64,000 nucleotides of DNA, taken from Nocardioides panzhihuensis. GTDB lineage: Bacteria; Actinomycetota; Actinomycetes; Propionibacteriales; Nocardioidaceae. A model generated the notes under the pieces. The model did not search any database. It was not told where the DNA came from and saw nothing but the letters and a program-made list of their open reading frames with translations. Of the stretch, positions 1 through 8,261 are shown piece by piece. Positions within the stretch are counted from its first letter, which is position 1. Each line of letters starts with the position of its first letter. The DNA is taken from contig NZ_JACBZR010000001.1 of assembly GCF_013408335.1 (NCBI RefSeq), positions 3,387,501 through 3,451,500 of the forward strand, in the 5' to 3' direction. Made by a program: the position numbers and the translations under genes.

Positions 1-1053
1 ACGCTCCACCTCGACGGCACCGGCCTCGGTGATCGCGGCGGCCAGCGTCGTACTGCTCAGGGATGCCAGGTCGCCGCCGCCGAAGAGCGCGGCTGCGGCC
101 TGCTTGGCCTGCTCGGTCTCCCCTGCCCCGTGGACGAGAGTCGTCATGTGATCGGCGAGCGCCTTCTGGGCCACGCGCAGGAACGGCTTCTCCGCGTGCT
201 GTGCCTCCAGGCTCTCGATCTCCTCGTGGGACAGGAAGGTGAAGACGCGCAGCATCTCCCCCACCTTGACGTCCTCGACGTTGAGCCAGAACTGATGGAA
301 GGCGTAGGGCGACATCATCGTCGGGTCGAGCCAGAGGGCGCCGCCTTCTGTCTTGCCGTACTTGGTGCCGTCGGCCTTCGTGATCAACGGGGTCGTGAAC
401 GCGTGGACGGTCTCACCGGCCACCCGGCGGACCAGCTCGACACCGCCGGTGATGTTCCCCCACTGGTCCGAGCCGCCGAACTGAAGGCTCACCCCGTGCG
501 TACGGAGGAGGTTCAGGTAGTCCATGGACTGCAGCAGGATGTAGGAGAACTCGGTGTAGGAGATGCCGTCCTCGAGGCGCTTCTTGACCGTGTCGCGGGC
601 GAGCATCCGGTTGACCGGGAAGTGCTTGCCGATGTCACGGAGGAAATCGATGACCGACAACGACGCCGTCCAGTCGGCGTTGTTGACCATCGTCGCCGCG
701 GTCTCCCCCTCGAAGGAGACGAAGCGCTCGATCTGGCCGCGCACCTTCCCTACCCATTCGTTGACCGTCTCGGGCGAGTTGAGAGTGCGCTCGCCCGAGT
801 CGCGGGGGTCACCGATCATGCCGGTGGCGCCACCGACCAGTACGTAAGGAGTGTGGCCGGCCTGCTGGAGGCGCATCGCCATCGTGATCTGGAGGAGGTT
901 GCCCATGTGCAGGCTCGGCGCGGTGGGGTCGAACCCGATATAGAACTTCACACTCCCGCCGGTCAGCGCTTCTCGGAGCGCGTCGCGGTCCGTCGAGTCG
1001 GCGATGAGACCTCGCCGCTCGAGGTCGTCGAGGAGTGTGGGATCGATGGACAC
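1..1053 (-). CDS. tyrS: Tyrosyl-tRNA synthetase (3' end cut by window edge)
   Basis: Charges tRNA-Tyr with tyrosine in the cytoplasm. The reverse-strand reading starts with GTG at 1053 (VSIDPTLLDDLERRG), preceded by GAAAGG about 5 bases upstream, and stays open for 351 codons to the window edge. The class I signature appears as PTAPSLHMGN near residue 45. The KMSKS equivalent appears as KYGKTEGG near residue 230, the KFGKT form typical of bacterial TyrRS. The C-terminal S4-like RNA-binding part is mostly outside the window. It is divergent from the kinase gene at 1183, leaving about 130 bp for both promoters. Confidence 0.97.
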   Translation of the reverse strand, partial: MSIDPTLLDDLERRGLIADSTDRDALREALTGGSVKFYIGFDPTAPSLHMGNLLQITMAMRLQQAGHTPYVLVGGATGMIGDPRDSGERTLNSPETVNEWVGKVRGQIERFVSFEGETAATMVNNADWTASLSVIDFLRDIGKHFPVNRMLARDTVKKRLEDGISYTEFSYILLQSMDYLNLLRTHGVSLQFGGSDQWGNITGGVELVRRVAGETVHAFTTPLITKADGTKYGKTEGGALWLDPTMMSPYAFHQFWLNVEDVKVGEMLRVFTFLSHEEIESLEAQHAEKPFLRVAQKALADHMTTLVHGAGETEQAKQAAAALFGGGDLASLSSTTLAAAITEAGAVEVER

Positions 1054-1182
1054 GTGGTGCCTTTCAGATCGTTCTCAGGTGGTGTTTTCGGGGCCCGGAG
1101 CGGGTTGTCCCGGAAGCAAGGGTAGTAGGCGATACCCCCTAGAGTTGACCTGGCGAACGTGGACGAGATTTGAGGGGACTGG

Positions 1183-2643
1183 GTGATCGCAGGGAGGTAC
1201 CGGCTCGAGAGGGAGCTCGGCCGGGGAGCTATGGGAGCCGTCTGGCTCGCCACCGACGAGGTTTTGGGCCGCTCGGTGGCGCTCAAGCAGCTGATCTCAC
1301 TCGACGGCGTGTCTGATGCCGCGGTCGAACGCGAAGCACAGCTCGCCGCACGCCTGGTCCACCCGAACGTGGTCGCCGTCTTCGATCTGGTGCGGGACGA
1401 CGACAAGCCGTGGCTGGTGATGGAGTACGTCGAGGGGAAGACCCTCGCCCACATGGTGCGCGACGACGGCCCCATGTCCGTCGAGGACGCTGCGAGGCTG
1501 ATCGGTCAGATCGCTTCCGCGCTGCGTTCCGCGCACGCCGCCGGCATCGTCCACCGCGACGTGAAGCCCGCCAACATCGTGGTCGGCCGTGCCGACCGCG
1601 CCAAGCTGACCGACTTCGGGATCGCGCGTGGCGTCGACTCCCAGACCACTCAGACCGGGCAGGTCACCGGCTCCCCTGCGTACCTGGCTCCGGAGATCGC
1701 CACCGGCGGGCGGGCCACTCCGGCCAGCGACATGTGGTCGCTGGGGGCCACGCTCTTCCAGGCGCTGACGGGCGAGCCTCCCTACGGGATCGGCGACAAC
1801 GCGCTCGCGACGCTCTATCGGGTCGTGCACGAGGACCCGCCGCGTACGCCGCTGGCCGGTCGGCTCGCGCCGCTGCTCGAGCACACGATGGCCTACGACC
1901 CCGCCGAGCGGTGGTCGGCCGCGGACGTCGTCGACTTCCTCGCGGGGCGGCTCCCGGACGAGAAGCTGGAGCCGGTCGCGCGGCGTACGCAGACGCTCGC
2001 CGCGGTTGCGAAGCCGCCGACCGCGGCGCCATCGGGCCAGGCACAGTCGACCAGTGCACCGGCGCGACGCCGCTGGTTACCGATCACGGTCGCCACCGTC
2101 GCCGCAGTGCTGGTGCTGCTGATCGGTGGGGCCCTGTGGGCCAACCGCGGTGACGACCCGAAGGCCGACCCGGCGCCGACCGCCTCTGGATCGCCGTTGT
2201 CGGAACCGAACGAGGAGCCGAACGAGGACGAGGAGCCGGAGGAGTCCGCTGAGGAGGCCTCCGAGGAGCCCACGTCCAGCGAGACGACCAGCCCCTCCCC
2301 CAGCGAGAGCCCCACGGCGAGCGAGACGGCCGGCGCGACCGCCGAGGGCGTCGACACCTTCATCCGCAGCTATCTCGCCTCCGCACCCGCGAACCCTGAC
2401 GGCACCTTCAGCTCGATGCTGACCCCGGCGTTCCAGGCCAGCAGCGGCGGCATCGAGGGCTATCGCACCTGGTGGGGCTCCGTCGCGAGCACCAACGTCG
2501 TGTCGGTCTCCCCCAGCGTCGACCCGCTCAAGGTGACCTACACCTACAGGTACACGATGAAGGACGGCCGCGAGGACGGTGGCACCGTGACGTTGGGGCT
2601 CGTCTACGCCGACGGGAAGTACCTCATCAACAGCGAGGGCTGA
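1183..2643 (+). CDS. Membrane Ser/Thr protein kinase (PknB-like, one TM)
   Basis: A eukaryotic-type kinase of 486 residues starting with GTG. The kinase domain fills residues 1-260: glycine loop GRGAMGAVW, lysine in VALKQL, catalytic HRDVKPANIV, DFGIARG and the YLAPEIA motif. A basic stretch and one membrane span (about 305-325) follow, then an acidic Glu/Pro/Ser/Thr-rich linker. The roughly 100-residue outer domain (GVDTFIRSYL to LINSEG) looks like an NTF2-like fold rather than PASTA repeats. The kinase should face the cytoplasm and the C-terminal domain the cell surface. Its ligand and substrates cannot be read from the sequence. Confidence 0.95.
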   Translation: MIAGRYRLERELGRGAMGAVWLATDEVLGRSVALKQLISLDGVSDAAVEREAQLAARLVHPNVVAVFDLVRDDDKPWLVMEYVEGKTLAHMVRDDGPMSVEDAARLIGQIASALRSAHAAGIVHRDVKPANIVVGRADRAKLTDFGIARGVDSQTTQTGQVTGSPAYLAPEIATGGRATPASDMWSLGATLFQALTGEPPYGIGDNALATLYRVVHEDPPRTPLAGRLAPLLEHTMAYDPAERWSAADVVDFLAGRLPDEKLEPVARRTQTLAAVAKPPTAAPSGQAQSTSAPARRRWLPITVATVAAVLVLLIGGALWANRGDDPKADPAPTASGSPLSEPNEEPNEDEEPEESAEEASEEPTSSETTSPSPSESPTASETAGATAEGVDTFIRSYLASAPANPDGTFSSMLTPAFQASSGGIEGYRTWWGSVASTNVVSVSPSVDPLKVTYTYRYTMKDGREDGGTVTLGLVYADGKYLINSEG

Positions 2644-2731
2644 GCCGGAGCCTGCGCTGATACGCCCGGCCGAACGGTGATGTCCGTTTCCGGCCAGCGC
2701 GTCGCGGTGCCGCTACCTACAGTCCATCGTC

Positions 2732-3937
2732 ATGAGTACTGACCTTGCCGCTGAGGCTCCCGTTGTCGCGCCGTTGCGCGGCTCAGTCGTGTGGTTCATG
2801 GCACTTGCGGCGGCGCTGGGGACCTCGACGATCTACCCGCTGCAGCCCGCGATAGCCGACGTCGCACACTCTGTCGGCTCCTCGATCACGGCTGTCGGCG
2901 TAGCCCTGGCCGCCGGCCCGGTGGGCTACATGATCGGGCTGGGCCTGTTGGTTCCGCTGGTCGACCGCTGTTCTCCGAGGCGCGTGCTCGGGATCCAGTT
3001 CGGGGTCCTGTCCCTGGCTCTGGGCCTGACCGCGCTGATCAGCAACCTCTTGGTGCTGGGGTTGCTGATCGGTGTCGCCGGAGCCTGCTCGGTCGTGGGT
3101 GCCGGCCTGAGCTCGGTGGCTGGCCGCCTCGCACCCACCCATCGGCGCGGCACCGTGCTCGGTATCGTCACCGCCGGGATCTCCGTCGGCATCCTGGCGG
3201 GTCGGATCGTGGGCGGTTGGCTTGCCGAGGAGATCGGCTGGCGCAACATGGTGCTGGTCTTCGCGGTTGCCTGCGCGATCGTCGCGGTCTGTTCGGTGTT
3301 GGCCCTCCCGGCCGCAAAGGGAACGTCCACACGCGGCTACCTCGCCACGCTTCGGTCATTGCCGGGACTGCTCCTGCGCGACACCGCGCTCCGGCTCGCG
3401 GGAGCCCGCGGTGCCCTGTGGTTCTTCGCGTTCTGCGCCGTATGGGCAGGCCTCGCAGTAGCCCTGTCGGAGGCGCCGTACGCCTACTCCGCCGCACAGA
3501 TCGGACTCTTCGCGCTGGCCGGACTGTCGGGCATCCTGGCTGCTCAGGCTGCCGGTGCCTGGACCGACCGAGTGGGAGCCAGGCGGGTGATCCTGGTGGG
3601 TCTGGCAGTGGCCGGGGCTTCGGCGACGGCCCTGACCTTCGCGCTGCCGAGCACCATCGCGACGCTGGCGTGCCTTGCCCTGTTCGATGCCGGCCTGTTC
3701 GCCGCTCAGGTGGCCAATCAGAGCACCGTGTTGGCCATCGATCCCGCCGCCCCGGCGCGTTACAACAGCACGTACATGCTGGTCTACTTCGTCGGTGGCA
3801 GTCTCGGGACCGCGTTCGGCTCAGCCGCGGTCGAACTGGTCGGCTGGTCCGCGACCGTCGTCGTGACTGCAGCGGCCATCGCGGTCGCCGCGCTGCTCAC
3901 GCTGTCAGCGGAACCGCTCAACCGCGCTTTGAAATAG
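2732..3937 (+). CDS. MFS transporter
   Basis: A 401-residue, Ala/Leu-rich integral membrane protein with about twelve hydrophobic segments, the size usual for the major facilitator superfamily. The loop LVDRCSPRRVLGIQ after the second segment corresponds to the family's motif A region. Similar proteins are mostly drug or sugar-efflux exporters, but nothing here fixes the substrate. The gene ends 20 bases inside the 3' end of the convergent LysR gene. No terminator hairpin is seen between them, so antisense overlap of the transcripts is likely. Confidence 0.88.
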   Translation: MSTDLAAEAPVVAPLRGSVVWFMALAAALGTSTIYPLQPAIADVAHSVGSSITAVGVALAAGPVGYMIGLGLLVPLVDRCSPRRVLGIQFGVLSLALGLTALISNLLVLGLLIGVAGACSVVGAGLSSVAGRLAPTHRRGTVLGIVTAGISVGILAGRIVGGWLAEEIGWRNMVLVFAVACAIVAVCSVLALPAAKGTSTRGYLATLRSLPGLLLRDTALRLAGARGALWFFAFCAVWAGLAVALSEAPYAYSAAQIGLFALAGLSGILAAQAAGAWTDRVGARRVILVGLAVAGASATALTFALPSTIATLACLALFDAGLFAAQVANQSTVLAIDPAAPARYNSTYMLVYFVGGSLGTAFGSAAVELVGWSATVVVTAAAIAVAALLTLSAEPLNRALK

Positions 3938-4829
3938 CGTCATTTGCGAGCTGCCACATCTCATAGTTCCCGCACTCTGCCGTGATCTCAGCCGTTGCCT
4001 GTGCCGCTGCAAAGAAGTCGTCGGTGAGGGGCGAGGTGCGCGATTTCGCCATTGCGACGAATACGTGGTCGGGCGCGAGGTCTGAGACGGCCACATAGCT
4101 GATGTCCGGGCGTGAGTAGAACACGGTTTCCGAACGCCCCACGAACGAGATGCCGCGGCCAGCCGCGACGTGCTCGAGCTTCTCCTCCACACCGCGTGCC
4201 CGGAGTCCGGAGTCGGGGTGTGGGCGCCGGGTGGGATGCGTACTCGGGCCGGCATGCCAGATCAGCGGCTCACCGGCCAGGTCGGCCTCGCTGACCTCAT
4301 CCTTGCCAGCCAGTCGGTGGTCGGCAGGCAGCGCCACCATGAGCGGCTCGGTGTAGAGCGGAGTCAGGCGCAGGCCGGTCTCGTCGATGGGCAGCCGCAC
4401 GAAGCCGACGTCGACGCGGCCGTCGAGCAGCATCGGGGCCTGGTCGTCCCATTCCATGCGCTGCACTTCCACGACCACGTCCGGATGCTTGACCTCGAAC
4501 GCCCGCGCTGCAGGGATGACGGGGATGCCGGCCCGGAAGCCGACCACCAGCCGCTGACCGCCGCGGGCGGCCACGGAAACCCGGCGCCGAACCGCGTGTG
4601 CGGAGGCAAGGAGCGGACCGGCGTCGTCGAGCAGCTGTCGGCCCGCGTCAGTCAGCGTGACGCCGTGGCTGTCCCGGATGAACAGGGGGGCGCCGAGATC
4701 CTGTTCCAGCGCGCGGATCTGCCGGCTGAGCGCCGGCTGCGCGATGTGCAAGTCATCGGCGGCGCGGCCGAAGTGCAGCCTGTCGGCGACGGCGACGAAG
4801 TAGCGCAGCTTGCGCAAATCCAGATCCAT
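3918..4829 (-). CDS. LysR-family transcriptional regulator
   Basis: A 303-residue LTTR. The N-terminal winged helix-turn-helix is clear (MDLDLRKLRYFVAVADRLHF, then AADDLHIAQPALSRQIRALE), followed by the effector-binding domain from about residue 90. It is transcribed away from the dehydrogenase at 5051, the classic LysR arrangement in which one intergenic region serves both genes. It therefore probably controls the oxidoreductase/epoxide hydrolase cluster at 5051-9398. Its inducer is unknown. The 3' end overlaps the MFS gene by 20 bases. Confidence 0.95.
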   Translation of the reverse strand: MDLDLRKLRYFVAVADRLHFGRAADDLHIAQPALSRQIRALEQDLGAPLFIRDSHGVTLTDAGRQLLDDAGPLLASAHAVRRRVSVAARGGQRLVVGFRAGIPVIPAARAFEVKHPDVVVEVQRMEWDDQAPMLLDGRVDVGFVRLPIDETGLRLTPLYTEPLMVALPADHRLAGKDEVSEADLAGEPLIWHAGPSTHPTRRPHPDSGLRARGVEEKLEHVAAGRGISFVGRSETVFYSRPDISYVAVSDLAPDHVFVAMAKSRTSPLTDDFFAAAQATAEITAECGNYEMWQLANDAISKRG

Positions 4830-5050
4830 GAGGCCCCTCGGTCCGGCAATGCCTCGAGGGTATCACCACGGCGGAAATAGGTCTTGGACGTGCGCTCAAG
4901 GCCGGTGTCATGGTTTACGTGGCCGAGAGATATCGGTCCAAGAATTCGGGATCGGAACCTGACAGCAGTGCCCATATCAGAATTAGCACATCAAAGAATT
5001 GGGCCTCCTCCTTTCCTGTTTCGGAAATTCATCAAACCAAAGGAATGACC
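4830..5050. promoter_or_regulatory. Divergent LysR / oxidoreductase control region
   Basis: A 221-bp gap between divergent genes. Its right half (about 4970-5040) is clearly richer in A+T than the rest of the window (for example AGAATTAGCACATCAAAGAATT), as expected for promoter and regulator-binding DNA. A weak 5-bp inverted pair GCCCA/TGGGC brackets this AT-rich stretch. AAAGGA lies 6 bases before the ATG at 5051. No unambiguous T-N11-A LysR box was assigned. Confidence 0.5.
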
Positions 5051-5785
5051 ATGGGAAAGCTCGATGGAAAAGTCGCGGTGATCACCGGTGGGTCCACCGG
5101 CTTGGCACTGGCCGGCGCCCAGCTGTTCGTCGAGGAAGGCGCGTACGTCTTCATCCAGGCCAGGCGGCAGGACGCGCTGGACGACGCGGTCGAGCTGATC
5201 GGCCGCAACGTCACCGCCGTCCAAGGTGACGCGTCCGATCTGGGCGACCTGGATCGCCTGTTCGACACCGTCAAGCGGGAGAAGGGTTCGATCGACGTGC
5301 TGTGGGCCAGCGCCGGGATGGGAGAACCTGCCGTCCTCGGCGAGATCACAGAGGAACAGTTCGAACGTTCCTTCTCGCTCAATGCGCGCGGCACCTTGTT
5401 CACCGTGCAGAAGGCCCTGCCACTGATCAACGACCACGGCTCGATCCTCATGACCGGGTCCAACGCCTCCCTCGGCGCCTTCCCCGGCTGGAGTCTCTAT
5501 GCGGGTAGCAAAGCCGTCCAGCAGGCCTGGGCCCGTGTCTGGCTGAACGAGCTGCGAGACCGCAAGATCCGGGTGAACGTCCTGACCCCTGGGCAGGTCG
5601 GCACCGCCAAGCAGGAAGAGCTGTTCGACGAAGAGACGCGCGCCGCATTCGAGTCACTCATCCCTCGTGGATCGATGGGCCGTCCCGAAGAGATCGCCAG
5701 CATCGCCCTGTTCCTGGCCTCCGCCGACTCCAGCTACGTCAACGGCCTGGAGCTGGTCGCCGACGGCGGCACGACCGCCATCTGA
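5051..5785 (+). CDS. Short-chain dehydrogenase/reductase (SDR)
   Basis: A classical cytoplasmic SDR of 244 residues. The N-terminal dinucleotide-binding segment reads VAVITGGSTGLALAG, with the Rossmann glycine pattern altered to TGLALAG rather than TGxGIG. The active-site SLYAGSKAV supplies Tyr-x3-Lys, and a C-terminal YVNGLELVADGG is typical of the family. ATG 5051 was chosen over ATG 5045 because AAGGA lies 6 bases upstream of 5051 and abuts 5045. It is the first gene of a run controlled by the divergent LysR. The substrate is unknown. Confidence 0.92.
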   Translation: MGKLDGKVAVITGGSTGLALAGAQLFVEEGAYVFIQARRQDALDDAVELIGRNVTAVQGDASDLGDLDRLFDTVKREKGSIDVLWASAGMGEPAVLGEITEEQFERSFSLNARGTLFTVQKALPLINDHGSILMTGSNASLGAFPGWSLYAGSKAVQQAWARVWLNELRDRKIRVNVLTPGQVGTAKQEELFDEETRAAFESLIPRGSMGRPEEIASIALFLASADSSYVNGLELVADGGTTAI

Positions 5786-5869
5786 ACCGCACGAACGAGA
5801 CCGAACCACACAACCAGCCAGAACGGCGCCTGGAGAACGGGCGCCTGAGAACAGGAAGAGGCACAGCTC

Positions 5870-6496
5870 ATGAGCAGCATCACCTTCATCGGTGCGGGCA
5901 ACATGGCCCGCACGATCGGCACGCGCGCAGTGGCAGGCGGCAACACCGTCGAGATCATGGCACGCGATCAGTCCAAGGCCGAGGCCCTGGCCGATGCCCT
6001 GGGCGGCGGCACCACGACGGGTAAGTGGGGCGCCGTCCCTGCCGGGGACATCGTCATCACGGCCATGTTGTACGCCGGCGTCGTCTCGACCATCGCCGAG
6101 TACGGAGACGCCCTCGCGGGCAAGATCATCGTCGACATCAGCAACCCCTTCAACGCGACGTTCGACGGACTCGCCCACAGCGAGGCGAGCACCTCGATCG
6201 CGCAAGAGGTCGCCAAGGTGGCTCCGGCCAGCGCCAGTGTGTTCAAGGCTTTCAACACCATCTTTCGCAACGTCCTGGCGGAGGGCCGCCCCGACGTCTT
6301 CTTCGCCGGCGACGATGCGCAGGCCAAGGCTGACGTGGCGACGTTCATCGAGAGCCTCGGGCTGCGCCCGATGGACGTCGGCGGCCTGAAGATGGCGCAC
6401 TGGCTGGAAGGAGCGGGCGTACTCACCGTCGGCCTCGCAGGCAACGGGGTCGGCCACGGGAACTTCGCCCTCGGCGTCACGGAAGTTACCGGCTGA
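5870..6496 (+). CDS. NADP-oxidoreductase, F420-dependent reductase-like (copy 1)
   Basis: A 208-residue Rossmann protein (SSITFIGAGNMARTIGTRAV at the start) resembling F420H2:NADP oxidoreductases and the NAD-binding domains often annotated 'NADPH-dependent F420 reductase'. It contains the conserved IVDISNPFN and VFKAFNTIF segments. A GGAAGAGG ribosome site lies 8 bases before the ATG. It is a tandem paralogue of the next gene, sharing the same start (MSSI.FIG), the same length and the same C-terminal GLRP.D.GGL..AHWLE block. Whether it uses F420 or only NADP cannot be told. Confidence 0.88.
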   Translation: MSSITFIGAGNMARTIGTRAVAGGNTVEIMARDQSKAEALADALGGGTTTGKWGAVPAGDIVITAMLYAGVVSTIAEYGDALAGKIIVDISNPFNATFDGLAHSEASTSIAQEVAKVAPASASVFKAFNTIFRNVLAEGRPDVFFAGDDAQAKADVATFIESLGLRPMDVGGLKMAHWLEGAGVLTVGLAGNGVGHGNFALGVTEVTG

Positions 6497-6605
6497 GCCG
6501 GGCCGGGCCGTCGGCGAGCAGAGCGCCGTGCGCTCTGCTCGCCGACGGTCCCCCGACTCGCAGAAGCGACCACGGAACGACCACCCAAGGAAGAGAGCAC
6601 TCATC

Positions 6606-7229
6606 ATGAGCAGCATCAGTTTCATCGGACTGGGCGGGATGGCTCACGCCATCGCCGCACGCGCGGTCGCGAGCGGCCACTCGGTCGAGCTCATCGGCCG
6701 CGACCCGGTCAAGGCCAAGGGCCTGGCCGCCGAACTCGGCGCCGGGGCCACGACGGGGACGTTCGGCACCATCCCGGTGGGCGACATCGTCGTCCTGGCC
6801 GTGCCGTACGCCAGCGCTGTTCAGGTCGTCACCCAGTACGGGGACGCGCTGGCCGGCAAGGTCATCATCGACATCACCAACACCTTCAACGCCGACGCCA
6901 CCGCGCTGGTCACCCCCGACGGCACGTCCGGTGCGCAGGAGATCGCCAAGGCGGCCCCGGCGAGCGCGCACGTCGTGAAGGCGTTCAACACCGTCTTCGG
7001 CCACGTCCTGGTCCAGGAGCGTCGGCTGGACGTGCTCTTCGCCGGAGATGACGCGCAGGCCAAGGAGAGCGTGTCGGCGTTCATCGAGAGCCTCGGACTG
7101 CGTCCCCTCGATAGCGGCGGCCTGGAGATGGCTCACTGGCTGGAGGCGGTCGGGCCGCTGCTGATGGGCCTGGCCCGCAACGGCGCAGGGACCTTCGACG
7201 TCGCCCTCAGCGTCGACTTCCCCGGCTGA
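6606..7229 (+). CDS. NADP-oxidoreductase, F420-dependent reductase-like (copy 2)
   Basis: A 207-residue paralogue of the gene just upstream: ISFIGLGGMAHAIAARAV for nucleotide binding, VIIDITNTFN and VVKAFNTVFGHVL in the core, and GLRPLDSGGLEMAHWLEA near the C-terminus. ATG 6606 aligns with the start of copy 1 and is preceded by AAGGAAGAG about 10 bases upstream. The open frame continues 26 codons further 5', but those residues are Arg-rich and have no counterpart in copy 1. Retention of both copies in one operon suggests two substrates or a heteromer. Confidence 0.87.
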   Translation: MSSISFIGLGGMAHAIAARAVASGHSVELIGRDPVKAKGLAAELGAGATTGTFGTIPVGDIVVLAVPYASAVQVVTQYGDALAGKVIIDITNTFNADATALVTPDGTSGAQEIAKAAPASAHVVKAFNTVFGHVLVQERRLDVLFAGDDAQAKESVSAFIESLGLRPLDSGGLEMAHWLEAVGPLLMGLARNGAGTFDVALSVDFPG

Positions 7230-7281
7230 GCGCACTCGCAGAAACCATCTTCCCGCCGCATCACCAACAAGGAGTAGCAAC

Positions 7282-8244
7282 ATGCACGTCTTCGTCACCG
7301 GCGGGACCGGCCATTCCGGTTCGCACATCATCCCCGAGCTCATCGCCGCCGGGCACGAGGTCACCGGCCTGGCCCGGTCGGACACGGCCGCCGCGGCGCT
7401 GTCCGAGCTCGGCGCGAAGACGCGCCGCGGCGACCTCGAGGACCTCGACGGGCTCAAGGAGGCGGCGGCGGGCTCGGACGGTGTCATCCACGTCGCGCAC
7501 CGGCAGGATCTGCTGCCGTCCGGCGGGATCGACGCCGTGGCCGCCGCCGAGCTCCCGATCATGCTCGCGTACGGCGAGGCACTGGCGGGGACCGGAAAGC
7601 CGCTGGTCGTAGCGGGGAGCATCGGGTCGCCCGGCAACGCGGGACGGAACCTGGGCCGGCCGGCCACCGAGGACGACCCGGCTCTTCCCGTCGGTGATGA
7701 GCACAAGGGCACCCTCCGAGCCCGCAACGTGGTCGAGACCGCAGTCATCGGCCTCGCCGAGCAGGGAGTGCGATCGTCCGTCGTGCGGATCGCCAACATC
7801 GCACACAGCACCACCGACCGGGCCGGATTTCTGCCCACGCTGATCGCCCTCGCGAAGGAGAAGGGCTTCGCCGGCTACCCCGGAGACGGCACGAACCAAT
7901 GGAACGCCGTGCACGCCCGGGACGCCGCCGCCGTGTTCCGCCTGGCACTGGAGAAGGGTCCGGCCGGCAAGTACTGGCACGCCGTAGGCGACGAGGGCAT
8001 CCCGGTCCGCGAGATCGCCGAGGCCATAGGCAGCCGCCTGGGCCTGCCCGCCGTGAGCGTACCGCTGGACGAACTGATGCTGCCGGGATACTTCGGGTTC
8101 CTCGCGAACGTCGTCACGCAGAACTACCCGGCGTCAAACCTCATCACGCGCCGGACCCTGGGCTGGGAGCCGGCGCAGCCCGGCCTGCTCGCCGACATGG
8201 ACAACGGTCACTACTTCCCGTCAGCTGACGGTCCCGTCATCTGA
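7282..8244 (+). CDS. Extended SDR / NAD-dependent epimerase-like protein
   Basis: A 320-residue atypical SDR with an N-terminal FVTGGTGHSGSHI NAD(P)-binding motif and the long C-terminal domain of the epimerase/dehydratase group. Where the family normally has Tyr-x3-Lys, this protein reads GDEHKGTLRARN. The lysine is kept but the catalytic tyrosine position is glycine, so it may bind nucleotide without classical dehydrogenase chemistry. An AAGGAG ribosome site lies before the ATG. Its TGA stop shares a base with a downstream ATG, and the epoxide hydrolase start follows within 18 bases, so the two are co-translated. Confidence 0.88.
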   Translation: MHVFVTGGTGHSGSHIIPELIAAGHEVTGLARSDTAAAALSELGAKTRRGDLEDLDGLKEAAAGSDGVIHVAHRQDLLPSGGIDAVAAAELPIMLAYGEALAGTGKPLVVAGSIGSPGNAGRNLGRPATEDDPALPVGDEHKGTLRARNVVETAVIGLAEQGVRSSVVRIANIAHSTTDRAGFLPTLIALAKEKGFAGYPGDGTNQWNAVHARDAAAVFRLALEKGPAGKYWHAVGDEGIPVREIAEAIGSRLGLPAVSVPLDELMLPGYFGFLANVVTQNYPASNLITRRTLGWEPAQPGLLADMDNGHYFPSADGPVI

Positions 8245-8261
8245 TGGGTTCAGGAGAACCC

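Noticed and set aside
130..1125. Plus-strand frame of 331 codons opposite tyrS
   Set aside because: It is the antisense shadow of tyrS, with Arg/Val/Asp-rich composition and no domain.
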